Positions 1 through 7,943 of a stretch of 32,180 nucleotides of DNA are shown here, piece after piece. The DNA is from Acetobacteraceae bacterium. Lineage in GTDB: Bacteria; Pseudomonadota; Alphaproteobacteria; Acetobacterales; Acetobacteraceae. The DNA lies in the NCBI GenBank assembly GCA_030039695.1, contig JASHVB010000213.1, positions 1 through 32,180 on the forward strand, given 5' to 3'. The position numbers and the translations under genes were made by a program. The notes below the pieces were generated by a model, which had not been told where the DNA came from, did not search any database, and saw nothing but the letters and a program-made list of their open reading frames with translations. Every line of letters starts with the position of its first letter. The first letter of the stretch is position 1.

Positions 1-814
1 CGAGTCCTGCACCGGCGATCTGCTTCGCACGCAACGCCTCTTCCAGCGCCGCCTCGTCGTGGATACCACCGCGTGCCGTGGTGATGAAATACGCATGCGG
101 CTGCATCAGTGCGAACTGACGTGCGCCGATCATACCGCGCGTCTCCGCGGTATGAGGACAGTTGATCGACACATAGTCGGCTTGCCGAAGCAGCTCCTCC
201 AGCACCTCCACCTTCTCGGCACCGCGCGCCTTCACCTGCGCTGCGTCCAGGTACGGGTCATAGGCCAGCACGCGCATGCGAAACAAGCCGCGGCACAACT
301 CCGCGACACGCGAACCGACATTGCCGAGGCCGATAATACCAATTGTGCGTTCCACGACGTCGTCGCCCATGAATTCGCGGCGCGGCAGTTGCTCGCCGCT
401 GCGCATCGAGTGGTCCGCCAGCATCAGTCGCTTCGACAGTGACAGCATCATCGCCATCACATGCTCTGCCACACCCTCCTTGTTGCCGCCGGCCTGGTTC
501 ACCGCGATGACGCCGGCGGCCGTGCAATCGTCGAGGTTGACCGTGTCATACCCGGCACCGGTCGTCGAAAGCGCGACGACATTCGGCATGCGCGAGAGAA
601 GCGCCCCGGTACCGTGGTATTTACGTGCCAGTTCCTGCCGGGCCGAGCCGATCTGGTATGCGTGCGCCCGGGTCAACACCGACTCGGCTTCGTCGTTGGG
701 GCTGTCGTTCGTCAGTTTATCTACCTGGATGTCCGGCCGCTGCGCCAAGATTTCCAGGAACACCGGCGCGGACACATGATTGACATAGAACACACGCTTG
801 ATGTTCGGCGCCAT
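1..814 (-). CDS. D-2-hydroxyacid dehydrogenase, partial (C-terminus beyond left edge)
   Basis: NAD(P)-dependent D-isomer-specific 2-hydroxyacid dehydrogenase, a cytosolic enzyme that interconverts a 2-oxoacid and a D-2-hydroxyacid; phosphoglycerate, glyoxylate and hydroxypyruvate reductases belong here. Reading leftward from the ATG at 814 gives 271 codons without a stop, beginning MAPNIKRVFYVN. Visible family marks are STTGAGYD near residue 85, NQAGGNKEGVAEHV just after it, the dinucleotide-binding stretch GIIGLGNVGS near residue 160, and TTARGGIHDEAAL holding the conserved Arg, close to the cut. The Glu and His that complete the catalytic set would lie beyond the edge. The gene is divergent from the FAD oxidoreductase, 73 bases away, so they may share a control region and a substrate. 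The exact substrate cannot be assigned. Confidence 0.85.
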   Translation of the reverse strand, partial: MAPNIKRVFYVNHVSAPVFLEILAQRPDIQVDKLTNDSPNDEAESVLTRAHAYQIGSARQELARKYHGTGALLSRMPNVVALSTTGAGYDTVNLDDCTAAGVIAVNQAGGNKEGVAEHVMAMMLSLSKRLMLADHSMRSGEQLPRREFMGDDVVERTIGIIGLGNVGSRVAELCRGLFRMRVLAYDPYLDAAQVKARGAEKVEVLEELLRQADYVSINCPHTAETRGMIGARQFALMQPHAYFITTARGGIHDEAALEEALRAKQIAGAGL

Positions 815-887
815 CGTCGGCCTTTCGTTCTGCTACGCATGACCCTAGAGCACTTTGTCGCGAACCGAAACTCGGCCAGGTAGCGTC

Positions 888-2204
888 ATGTATCATCCGC
901 TGTCCGACCCATCAGCGCCGCCGCGGGTCTATCGCGACACCGCGCCACCGCCCCCACCGACCACGCCGCTGCATCGATCGACCAACGTCGATGTGGCGAT
1001 CGTCGGCGCCGGCTTCACCGGCCTTTCCACCGCGCTCCATCTCGCCGAAGCCGGCATCAGCGCCATGGTGCTGGAGGCGAAGCAGATCGCCTGGGGTGCC
1101 TCGGGCCGGGCGTTTGGCCAGGTCGTGCCGTACCTCAAGCGTGGCCACGCGGCGATCCTGCAGCAGTACGGCCGGGATGGTCAGCGCATCGTCGACGCGG
1201 TCGGCCGGGGTCCCTCGCTGGCGTTCGAGCTGATCGATAAGCACCGCATGAACGTTTGGACTCAGCGGTCCGGGCTCTTGTTCGCGGCGCACTCGCCTTC
1301 TGGCCGACGCGACCTGGAGGAGCGTACGGCGTACTGGCAGCAACGGGGTGCGCCGGTCGAAATGCTGTACGGTTACCGCTGCGCCGATCTCATCGGTTCG
1401 TCGCTGTACATCGCCGCGTCGCTCGACAGGCGGGGCGGCAACCTCAACCCGCTTGCCTATGCCCGCGGCCTCGCGCACGCCGCGATTGCCGCCGGCGCAA
1501 CGATTCACACGGATACCCAGGTGACCGCGATCCGACGCAACGGCGCACTCTGGTGGATCGAGGCCGGACCGTACGACCTCGTCGCGAACACCGTCGTCAT
1601 CGCCACCAACGCCTATGGCCACGACCTCTTTCCCGGCCTGCGCAAATCGGTCATCCCGGTGCGCGGGCATGGCTTCGTCACTGAACCGTTGTCGGATAAC
1701 CAACGCCGCTCGATCCTGCCGGAACGGCAGTCGCTGACCGATACGCGCCACCTGTTTTCCGGCGTACGCATCCTCCCCGACGGTCGCCTGCACGCCAGCG
1801 CGCATGGTCCACTGTTCGGTCGAGAGCATGCGGCCGACTGGCGCCACGTTGATGCGCGCGTCGGGCGTCTCTACCCTCATCTCGGTCCGGTGCGCTGGAG
1901 TGAGGGCTGGAGCGGCTGGGTCGCTATGACCATCGACCAATTCCCCCGCTTGCACGAGCTGGCGCCCGGCCTTTTCGCCGCGCTCGGCTGCAACGGTCGC
2001 GGCATCGCGGCCGCGACGATGCTCGGCCGCGACCTCGCGGCACTGGTGCGCGACGGGACGGACGCGGAGACCGTATTCCCGGTCGTGCCGCTGCGTCCGC
2101 TGCGATGGCACCGCGTTGCGCCATTGCTGGTGCACGGCCTGGCCCAGATGTATCGCCTGCACGACCTCATCGACGAGGTGCGCTTCCTGCGACCCACTGC
2201 GTAG
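888..2204 (+). CDS. FAD-dependent oxidoreductase, DAO / gamma-glutamylputrescine oxidase-like
   Basis: Flavoprotein of the D-amino-acid oxidase (DAO) superfamily, 438 residues, close to the usual 420-440 for OrdL/PuuB-type oxidases, which oxidise secondary or primary amines. The N-terminal Rossmann motif VAIVGAGFTGLSTALHLAEAG binds the FAD ADP moiety, a following acidic residue in LEAKQIAWGASGRAFGQV fits the flavin-linkage region, and ALGCNGRGIAAATMLG near the C-terminus is the second FAD contact typical of this family. The frame is open back to a TTG at 855, but the ATG at 888 is preferred because AGG at 878-880 gives a 7-base spacing. The SDR gene follows after 96 bases on the same strand, so amine or hydroxyacid catabolism is a reasonable but unproven setting. 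The substrate is unknown. Confidence 0.86.
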   Translation: MYHPLSDPSAPPRVYRDTAPPPPPTTPLHRSTNVDVAIVGAGFTGLSTALHLAEAGISAMVLEAKQIAWGASGRAFGQVVPYLKRGHAAILQQYGRDGQRIVDAVGRGPSLAFELIDKHRMNVWTQRSGLLFAAHSPSGRRDLEERTAYWQQRGAPVEMLYGYRCADLIGSSLYIAASLDRRGGNLNPLAYARGLAHAAIAAGATIHTDTQVTAIRRNGALWWIEAGPYDLVANTVVIATNAYGHDLFPGLRKSVIPVRGHGFVTEPLSDNQRRSILPERQSLTDTRHLFSGVRILPDGRLHASAHGPLFGREHAADWRHVDARVGRLYPHLGPVRWSEGWSGWVAMTIDQFPRLHELAPGLFAALGCNGRGIAAATMLGRDLAALVRDGTDAETVFPVVPLRPLRWHRVAPLLVHGLAQMYRLHDLIDEVRFLRPTA

Positions 2205-2300
2205 ATCCCACCTGATTGCGACGATCGTGGCCACGACGCAATCTGGCGCAGTGGATTGCTTCGGTTCCGCAGCCCTCACGATGCCAGGAGGAGACCGCCC

Positions 2301-3050
2301 ATGTCCGTCGAAGGCAAGGTCGTACTGATCACCGGCGCCGCGCGCGGCCTCGGTTATGAATATGCCCGCGCACTCGGTGCCGCCGGCGCACGCATCGTCG
2401 CCGGCGATGTGGCGGATTGCGCTGCGGCGGCCGAAGCGGCCGGCAATGGCGCGATCGCGATGAAGCTAAATGTCGCAGACGTCGCCTCAGCCGACTCGAT
2501 GGCAGAGCATGCAATGGATGCGTTCGGCCGGATCGACGCGTTGATCAACAATGCCGCCCTCTACGGATCGTTGCGCGGCGGCCGGTTCAACCAGATCGCC
2601 GAGGCGGACTGGGATGCAGCCATGGCGGTCAACGTCAAGGGCATCTGGAACTGCTGCAAGGCGGCGGTGCCGGCGATGCGCCAGTCGGGAGGCGGGTCAA
2701 TCATCAACGTCGCCTCGCTGGCGGCAACCTACGGGATGGCTTTCGCACTGCACTACACAACCTCGAAGGCGGCAGTGATCGGCCTCACCCGCGGCCTCGC
2801 CCGGGAGCTCGGGCGCGACAATATCCGCGTCAATGCCATCGCGCCCAGCGCGGTGGTGACCGAGGGCACCGCTGAGTTCTTCGGCGAGCGGCTGGATCGG
2901 GGCCTGGAGGTGATTCGCGCGCAGCAAACAATCCAGCGCACGCTGGAGCCGTCGGATCTGGTCGGGACGATCGCCTGGCTGATCTCCGACGGCAGCCAGT
3001 TCGTCACCGGCCAGACGATCGCAGTGGATGGGGGCACGGTGATGTTGTGA
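2301..3050 (+). CDS. SDR family NAD(P)-dependent dehydrogenase
   Basis: Classical short-chain dehydrogenase/reductase of 249 residues, a typical length. The cofactor motif is ITGAARGLGYEYARALG near residue 10, the NNA structural motif is in LINNAALYG near residue 80, and the catalytic set is the Ser in INVASLAATYG and the Tyr/Lys of YTTSK near residue 155. The C-terminal FVTGQTIAVDGGTVML is the usual SDR ending. The start at 2301 is set by a strong AGGAGGAG at 2286-2293 with 7 bases of spacing. The neighbouring oxidoreductase and 2-hydroxyacid dehydrogenase suggest a small catabolic cluster, but SDR sequence alone does not give the alcohol or ketone substrate. Asp in AGDVAD after the second strand suggests NAD preference (inference). 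Confidence 0.9.
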   Translation: MSVEGKVVLITGAARGLGYEYARALGAAGARIVAGDVADCAAAAEAAGNGAIAMKLNVADVASADSMAEHAMDAFGRIDALINNAALYGSLRGGRFNQIAEADWDAAMAVNVKGIWNCCKAAVPAMRQSGGGSIINVASLAATYGMAFALHYTTSKAAVIGLTRGLARELGRDNIRVNAIAPSAVVTEGTAEFFGERLDRGLEVIRAQQTIQRTLEPSDLVGTIAWLISDGSQFVTGQTIAVDGGTVML

Positions 3051-3246
3051 ACGCTGACACTCACTTGCTCCAGCGGTTCCTCGGTGCTGCCGGCAGGGCG
3101 CACGGCGCGCACCTTGGAGTCGTACGAGGTCCTGCACCAGACGAGGTGCATGCGCTGTCCGACCAGGTCGACAGCGTGTTCGGCGAGGCGCTTGTGCGGA
3201 CGTATGAACGGGCGCCGTGTGAGGTTTCTGTGAGGAATCGAGGATC

Positions 3247-3714
3247 ATGCGCCGTCGCCAGCTGCTGCTGCTGCCTGCCGTGTTGCTGGTGCCGTGCTGC
3301 GCGCCGCCGCCGAAGCCACCGGCGGTACTCAATCTGACCTTAGTAGGCGGTGCGGGCCAAAACGCCGATCCGACCGGCAAGGCAGCACCGGTGGCGATCA
3401 AGGTGTACCAACTCACCGCCACCGCGAAGTTCAACCACAGTAACTGGACCGCACTGACCGAGAGCGAGGCAGCGACGCTGGGCCAGCACGAGGCCGTGCC
3501 GTCACAGCAATTCGTGGTGGCGCCGGGAGAGAGACAAACGCAAACACTCAATCTGAGGAACGGCGTCACCGCGGTGGGCATCATCGCGCTGTACCGCGAC
3601 ATTGATCACGCCCAGTGGCGCGCGAGCGCGCCGGTGGCGGACAGCGGTTCGACCAATCTGACGCTGTATATCGGCACGCTGGCGATCAGGTTGACCCGGG
3701 CGAAGACATTCTGA
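3247..3714 (+). CDS. tssJ: Orphan type VI secretion lipoprotein TssJ/SciN-like
   Basis: 155-residue predicted outer-membrane lipoprotein of the TssJ (SciN, VasD) family, the part of the type VI secretion membrane complex that anchors TssM to the outer membrane. The N-terminus MRRRQLLLLPAVLLVPCC is a lipoprotein-type signal with a Pro before the first Cys, an atypical lipobox. The mature part shows family blocks: LNLTLVGGAGQNADPTGK, PVAIKVYQL, FVVAPGERQT, VGIIALYRDIDHAQWR and a final beta strand. The ATG at 3247 follows GAGGA at 3231-3235. No other tss gene (TssK, TssL, TssM, Hcp, VgrG, ClpV) is in the window, so this is a stand-alone copy: either a remnant or a lipoprotein serving a complex encoded elsewhere. 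The family call is firm; the secretion role is inference. Confidence 0.8.
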   Translation: MRRRQLLLLPAVLLVPCCAPPPKPPAVLNLTLVGGAGQNADPTGKAAPVAIKVYQLTATAKFNHSNWTALTESEAATLGQHEAVPSQQFVVAPGERQTQTLNLRNGVTAVGIIALYRDIDHAQWRASAPVADSGSTNLTLYIGTLAIRLTRAKTF

Positions 3715-4076
3715 CAAGGCCGCCCGCATCCCCCGGCGCATGAGTCGAGCGAGCTCAATGCCCTGCCCCCGAAGCGTGCGCGCCTGTCGGTTCGGGAGCA
3801 AATGCCGAGCAACTGTCGCGACCAAGATCGACGTCATCGACGCAGTCGTTGCTGTGGCATTCTCAACGGGGTGCGGTGCGCCCTGACCTGCCGCACAGCG
3901 CCGTCGCAATACCGACAGCCGTATCGCGGCCCGCAGACGTGTAGCACCCCGCTGCAACTGCTCATCCGTCGCGGACAAGAGGCGGCCTTGGCAGCGGCCC
4001 GGCACATTTGCGCCCACACAAGAGCCTGCCGCATGATCCCCGTTGTCCAACGACGTGAGGAACCCCGCCCTTGTTG
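3715..4076. other. Gene-free interval between tssJ-like and MetE-like genes
   Basis: I see no convincing coding region, RNA gene or clear terminator in these 362 bases. Open frames on both strands read as Arg-rich shadow peptides. A GTGAGG at 4055-4060 sits 16 bases before the ATG of the next gene and 10 bases before an in-frame TTG at 4071. Confidence 0.5.
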
Positions 4077-5231
4077 ATGAGCACCGAGCACATCCTGGTC
4101 AGCCATGTCGGGAGCCTGCCGCGCAACGAAACGTTGGCTGACCTGCTGATCCGCCAGGAAGCCGGCGAGATGATCGATACCGTCGAGCTGGCGCGACAGG
4201 TCGAGATGGCAACCGCCGCCGTGATCGACAAGCAGGTCAAAGCCGGGGTTGATGTCGGCAACGATGGCGAACAATCGCGCGTCGGATTCCAGACTTATGT
4301 TCCGCGATGCCTGTGCGGCTTCGGCGGCGAGTCCAAACGCCCGCCGGCGCGCGACCAGACCGAATTTCCGAGCTATGTCCGCCAGGCGGCAGCGCGTTTT
4401 CCGCATATGGCGCGCGCAATGAACGCGCCGGCGGCGCTGTCGGATGTGCGGTATGTGAACGGCGCGCCGATCAAGGAGGACGCTGCGAGGCTCAGACGGT
4501 TGGGAGTCGCCTTCAGCGAATGTTTCATGACGGCGCCGTCACCGGGGATCGTTGCCACAACGATGCTCAACCAGCACTACGACAGCCACGGGGCCTATCT
4601 GACAGCCTTGGCCAAAGCGTTGGCCAACGAATACCGGGCGATATTTGACGCGGGGCTGATCTTGCAGATCGATGCGCCTGACCTGGCGATGGAACGGCAC
4701 CGTTTTTTCGACCATCTGACAGATAGAGAGTTCCTGCAACAGCTCGAACTACACATCGCGGCCATCAACCTCGGCATCGAGGGCATCCCGCGTGATCGCG
4801 TGCGGCTACATGTCTGCTGGGGCAACAATGACGCGCCGCACGTCTACGACGTCGCGATGGCGGCGATCCTGCCAGAGTTGTACCGCGCCAATGTCGGAGC
4901 TCTCTCGATCGAATTCGCCAATCCCCGGCATCAGCATGAGTACGATGCGGTTCGCAACAATCCGCTGCCTGAGCACATGCTGCTGATGCCCGGTGTTCTC
5001 GACACGACAACCAATATTGTGGAGCATCCGGAACTTGTCGCGCGGCGCCTCGAGCAAGCGGTGTCCGTGATAGGCGACCGCGAGCGGGTGATCGCAGGAA
5101 CAGATTGCGGCTTTGGCACGTTCGCCGGGCGCGAATACGTCGCAGAAGATGTCGTCTGGGCGAAACTTGCAGCGGCTGCAGAGGGCGCGCGCATTGCCTC
5201 ACGTCGTTTGTGGGGACGAGCTCGCGCGTAA
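4077..5231 (+). CDS. Cobalamin-independent methionine synthase-type (MetE C-terminal domain) protein
   Basis: 384-residue protein matching only the C-terminal catalytic barrel of cobalamin-independent methionine synthase (UROD/MetE superfamily), which transfers alkyl groups to a thiol bound on zinc. It starts STEHILVSHVGSLPR, the usual opening of this family. Likely zinc ligands are His245 and Cys247 in LHVCWGN, Glu279 in SIEFANPRH and Cys344 in GTDCGFGTFAG, so the metal site looks complete. Full MetE is about 750 residues with an N-terminal domain for polyglutamyl folate; its absence means another alkyl donor or thiol acceptor is likely. TTG codons at 4071 and 4074 are alternative starts because GTGAGG at 4055-4060 is better spaced for them. 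The gene converges on a 2-hydroxyacyl-CoA lyase. The substrate is unknown. Confidence 0.82.
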   Translation: MSTEHILVSHVGSLPRNETLADLLIRQEAGEMIDTVELARQVEMATAAVIDKQVKAGVDVGNDGEQSRVGFQTYVPRCLCGFGGESKRPPARDQTEFPSYVRQAAARFPHMARAMNAPAALSDVRYVNGAPIKEDAARLRRLGVAFSECFMTAPSPGIVATTMLNQHYDSHGAYLTALAKALANEYRAIFDAGLILQIDAPDLAMERHRFFDHLTDREFLQQLELHIAAINLGIEGIPRDRVRLHVCWGNNDAPHVYDVAMAAILPELYRANVGALSIEFANPRHQHEYDAVRNNPLPEHMLLMPGVLDTTTNIVEHPELVARRLEQAVSVIGDRERVIAGTDCGFGTFAGREYVAEDVVWAKLAAAAEGARIASRRLWGRARA

Positions 5232-5354
5232 GCCTGTCCGCCGGGCCGTGTATTTCGTCAAGATCGCCGCGAGAAACCGGTTGGTTTAGCTATGAGAGGA
5301 AGAGTGGGCCGTGCTTTTGCGGCACTCACTTCTTCGATCCGCCGCCATCCTGAG

Positions 5355-5404
5355 GCGGAGGGGCCTGGCACGCCCTCCCCTCCGCGCCGGATTGCGCGGA
5401 GGGG
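5355..5404. terminator. Convergent-gene hairpins with three overlapping arms
   Basis: GCGGAGGGG at 5355-5363 can pair with CCCCTCCGC at 5377-5385, or CCCCTCCGCGC at 5377-5387 can pair perfectly with GCGCGGAGGGG at 5394-5404 around a six-base loop. The middle arm is shared, so only one stem can form at a time. The position between two converging genes fits a bidirectional terminator, but there is no T tract on either side. It could instead be a dispersed intergenic palindrome. Confidence 0.5.
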
Positions 5405-5417
5405 ACAACGTAACGGC

Positions 5418-7076
5418 TCAGCTATGCCAGCGGAACTGCTGCGCCTTCCGCTCCGAGCCCTGGCTTAACTTCACGTTCACCAGCGCCGGACCCTTGAAGT
5501 TCATCGCCTCATCGAGCGCGCCGCGAAGGTCCTTCGGGTCCTCGACATACGCACCATGTCCGCCGAACGCCTTCATCATCAGGTCATACCGAGCGCCCCA
5601 GATCAGCGCGTTCGGCTTCATGTTCAGCATTGGGTTGTCCGGAATCTCCGGCATGCCCGGCCCGATTCCGCCGTTGTTGAAGACCACGATCTTTGCCGGC
5701 ATGCCGTAACGGCACAGCGTCTCCATTTCCATGCCGGAGAACCCGATTGCCGAGTCACCCGAGACGTGGATCACGGGCCGGTCGGGATGCACAACGCACG
5801 CCGCGATGACGATGCCGAGCCCCACGCCCATCGTGCCGTATGAACCGGCGTCCAGTCGCGAGCGCGCCTGGAAGTTCGGCAACTGGGTGCGGCCGATATC
5901 CATTGTGCTTGCGCCTTCGCTGCAGATGACCGCGTTCTTCGGCGCCCACGCAGCCACGTCGCGCAGCAGCCGGTAATAGCCACCAGGCGCGGAATCGTCG
6001 GCGATCTGCGGTGCGATCATCGCGGCGTTCTCGGCCGACTTCTTGGCGATCGCCTGACGCCACGACGTCTCCTTCGGATAGAACCATTGCCGCGACTGCA
6101 GTGCCTGGTTCAATTGACCGATGATGGCCTTGCCGTCGCCCACCAGCGCCACTTCCGCCGGCTTGTTCTGGTGCATCGCCTCCGGCTCGATATCGAGCTG
6201 GATCACCCGCACGTCCTTCGAATACCGCGGCGGGAGGCCAAAATGCATAATCCAGTTGAACCGTGCGCCCATGAGGAAGACGACGTCAGCCTGCGACAGC
6301 GCGAGGCTGCGCGCCGCGCCGACCGACAGGGGGTGATCGTCCGGCATCACGCCCTTTCCCATCGGCGACGCAAGGAACGGCAGCTGCGTGCGCTCGATGA
6401 ACGCGCGCACTTCGTCTTCAGCGTGCGAAAAGGCCATGCCCTTGCCGATGATCACGAGCGGACGCTGCGCCGATTGCAGCACGTCCAGGGCTTGTTCGAT
6501 GTATTGCGGCATCGTCTGGATACGCGGCGGATCCGGGCACTTCGCCACTTCCACCACCTTATCCTCGTCGCAGGAGCCGGTGATGAGGTCGTCGGCGATG
6601 TCGAGATAAGCCGCACCCGGCCTCCCGTAGATCGACTGCCGCACCGCCATTTCCACATAGAATGGAATCCGGTTCACGTGCTCGATCGCATGCGCCCACT
6701 TGCTCACCGGCGTCGCGATCACTACCTGGCGCTCCTCCTGAAACGCTCCCATGCCGTTTCGGTATGTTTCCGAAGCGCCGCCGATCAGGAGCATCGGCCA
6801 GCAGTTTGACTGTGCATTCGCGAGGCCCGCGAGGCCGTGGATCACGCCCGGCCCCGTCACCACGATGCACGCGCCCGGCCGCCCCGTCAGGTAGCCCACC
6901 GCCCCTGCCGCGTAAGACGCCGTCTGCTCGTTGCGCATGCCGATGTAGGGCAGGCCGACCTTCTGCGCCGCCGCGGCGATCGGACCAACCGGGAACCCGA
7001 CCACGCCGAACATATACTCTACGCCTTGCGCCTTGAGGCTCTTCGCCAACAAGTCGGCGCCTTGAATCTCAGCCAT
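5418..7076 (-). CDS. 2-hydroxyacyl-CoA lyase (oxalyl-CoA decarboxylase family), ThDP-dependent
   Basis: Thiamine-diphosphate enzyme of 552 residues. It resembles peroxisomal 2-hydroxyacyl-CoA lyase (HACL1) more closely than oxalyl-CoA decarboxylase, judged from memory of both. HACL cleaves a 2-hydroxyacyl-CoA to formyl-CoA and an aldehyde. Visible marks are the catalytic Glu50 in GMRNEQTASYAA, the CoA-region GARFNWIMHFGLPPRY, SEGASTMDIGRTQL, and the ThDP/Mg motif beginning GDS at 440 and ending NNGG near 467. The C-terminal KAQQFRWHS matches the HACL tail, which oxalyl-CoA decarboxylase lacks. The ATG at 7076 is chosen over that at 7091 because AGGAGG at 7081-7086 sits 4-5 bases before it. 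No formyl-CoA transferase is adjacent, against a simple oxalate operon. Alternative: oxalyl-CoA decarboxylase. Confidence 0.85.
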   Translation of the reverse strand: MAEIQGADLLAKSLKAQGVEYMFGVVGFPVGPIAAAAQKVGLPYIGMRNEQTASYAAGAVGYLTGRPGACIVVTGPGVIHGLAGLANAQSNCWPMLLIGGASETYRNGMGAFQEERQVVIATPVSKWAHAIEHVNRIPFYVEMAVRQSIYGRPGAAYLDIADDLITGSCDEDKVVEVAKCPDPPRIQTMPQYIEQALDVLQSAQRPLVIIGKGMAFSHAEDEVRAFIERTQLPFLASPMGKGVMPDDHPLSVGAARSLALSQADVVFLMGARFNWIMHFGLPPRYSKDVRVIQLDIEPEAMHQNKPAEVALVGDGKAIIGQLNQALQSRQWFYPKETSWRQAIAKKSAENAAMIAPQIADDSAPGGYYRLLRDVAAWAPKNAVICSEGASTMDIGRTQLPNFQARSRLDAGSYGTMGVGLGIVIAACVVHPDRPVIHVSGDSAIGFSGMEMETLCRYGMPAKIVVFNNGGIGPGMPEIPDNPMLNMKPNALIWGARYDLMMKAFGGHGAYVEDPKDLRGALDEAMNFKGPALVNVKLSQGSERKAQQFRWHS

Positions 7077-7080
7077 GTTT

Positions 7081-7086
7081 CCTCCT
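7081..7086 (-). promoter_or_regulatory. Ribosome binding site deciding the lyase start
   Basis: A perfect AGGAGG on the minus strand. It lies within codons two to four of the longer candidate reading frame and just upstream of the ATG at 7076, so it selects the shorter protein. Confidence 0.75.
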
Positions 7087-7367
7087 GTCATCGTGCGACC
7101 GCGATCGGCCGGTTACGCAACAATATGCAACCTGGCCACATTACGCGCATGCCGCGCCGCGGCAAGCCCTGGACCGAAAGCCTGCACTGCTTCACTGATT
7201 CCTCAGCCTCGTCACGACCGCCTGCGCATTCCGCAATTGCGACTGACAGAACGCGATACCGGAAACCACGCACGTCGCACGCGTCTTGTCAGCGCCACCT
7301 GGACCTGTCGCATCGTCACCTCCGCGTTCCTCTTGCTGCGTGCTGCCTCTGCTGGCGCCCTTCGAAA

Positions 7368-7601
7368 TTAACCATGGTGCGGGAAGTGCCGCCGCGGCGA
7401 CTGGGTGATACCTGATTTAATCGTGCGCTGGACGTCCGTACAGCTCTTCAGGTCCCAGGCGTCGTCGACATCAGCCAAAGTGCGCCCGCGCTCGAGTACG
7501 CTCAGAAAGCCCTCATCCACTCTGCTGGTCGGCACAGCCGCCCCGTTGCCCTTGGGTCGCACCTTGCCGCGCAGAATCTCAAAAGGCGAGATGTATGTCA
7601 T
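7368..7601 (-). CDS. Small hypothetical protein, 77 aa
   Basis: I do not recognise this protein. The frame from the ATG at 7601 reads MTYISPFEILRGKVRPKGNG and continues with acidic, hydrophobic and charged residues (FLSVLERGRTLADVDDAWDL), unlike the Arg/Pro-rich shadow peptides around it. There is no signal peptide or membrane segment. The nearest purine-rich stretch upstream is GGGGAA, about 10-15 bases away, so the start is weak; an earlier in-frame start exists at 7634. It lies alone between the lyase and cysS, beside a large inverted repeat. Its size would fit a regulator or an antitoxin-like protein, but no partner toxin is visible. It may also be a gene remnant. Confidence 0.4.
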   Translation of the reverse strand: MTYISPFEILRGKVRPKGNGAAVPTSRVDEGFLSVLERGRTLADVDDAWDLKSCTDVQRTIKSGITQSPRRHFPHHG

Positions 7602-7654
7602 TATGGTGAAATGTTCCCCGGACCCACCGGGCATCCTGGGCTACGGGCTAAGCG

Positions 7655-7869
7655 GGTTCCCGTTGTCAGCGACGCATTGGCGATTTCGCGCCCCGTGGAA
7701 CGGTGGAAGGCCTTTGCCCGCCGCCCCTCCATCTCGCCAGCCGGAGGGCTGACAAAGGCGAAGCCATCGCGGCGGACCGAGGGCAAAGCCCCTTGGCGCG
7801 GTGGAGGGACAGAGGCCCTGGCGCTGGCACAGCCACGAAATCACCAATGCGTCGCTGACAGCGGGAACC
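7655..7869. repeat. 215-base imperfect inverted-repeat element upstream of cysS
   Basis: The 34-base arms at 7655-7688 and 7836-7869 are reverse complements with 32 of 34 positions matching (starting GGTTCCCGTTGTCAGCGACG on the left). The interior contains smaller hairpins such as AGCCGGAGGGCT near 7740. No transposase is encoded. The layout suits a MITE-like or structured dispersed repeat. Together with flanking DNA it accounts for most of the 342 gene-free bases at 7602-7943. Confidence 0.7.
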
Positions 7870-7910
7870 AATTCAGCGCGCGGCGTTGATTTGCCCCGCC
7901 GATTGGCGGA

Positions 7911-7924
7911 GAAAGCGCGCTTTC
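7911..7924. repeat. 14-base perfect palindrome in the cysS leader
   Basis: GAAAGCGCGCTTTC is a perfect palindrome ending 19 bases before the cysS start. It could be an operator or part of a leader hairpin; no known regulator is implied. Confidence 0.35.
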
Positions 7925-7943
7925 CCGTGGGATTGCCGCACCG

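Noticed and set aside
912..2279. Long minus-strand open frame opposite the FAD oxidoreductase
   Set aside because: Arg-rich shadow of a GC-rich gene; the plus strand carries clear FAD motifs.
3047..3337. 96-residue plus-strand frame whose GTG overlaps the SDR stop
   Set aside because: The overlap looks like coupling, but the end becomes Cys/Arg-rich shadow inside TssJ and no domain is visible.
2697..3602. Minus-strand frame across the SDR and TssJ genes
   Set aside because: Runs across two recognised genes in opposite sense; no family pattern.
5418..7076. Acetolactate synthase or sulfoacetaldehyde acetyltransferase call
   Set aside because: The CoA-region motif and the C-terminal tail match 2-hydroxyacyl-CoA lyase rather than other ThDP enzymes.
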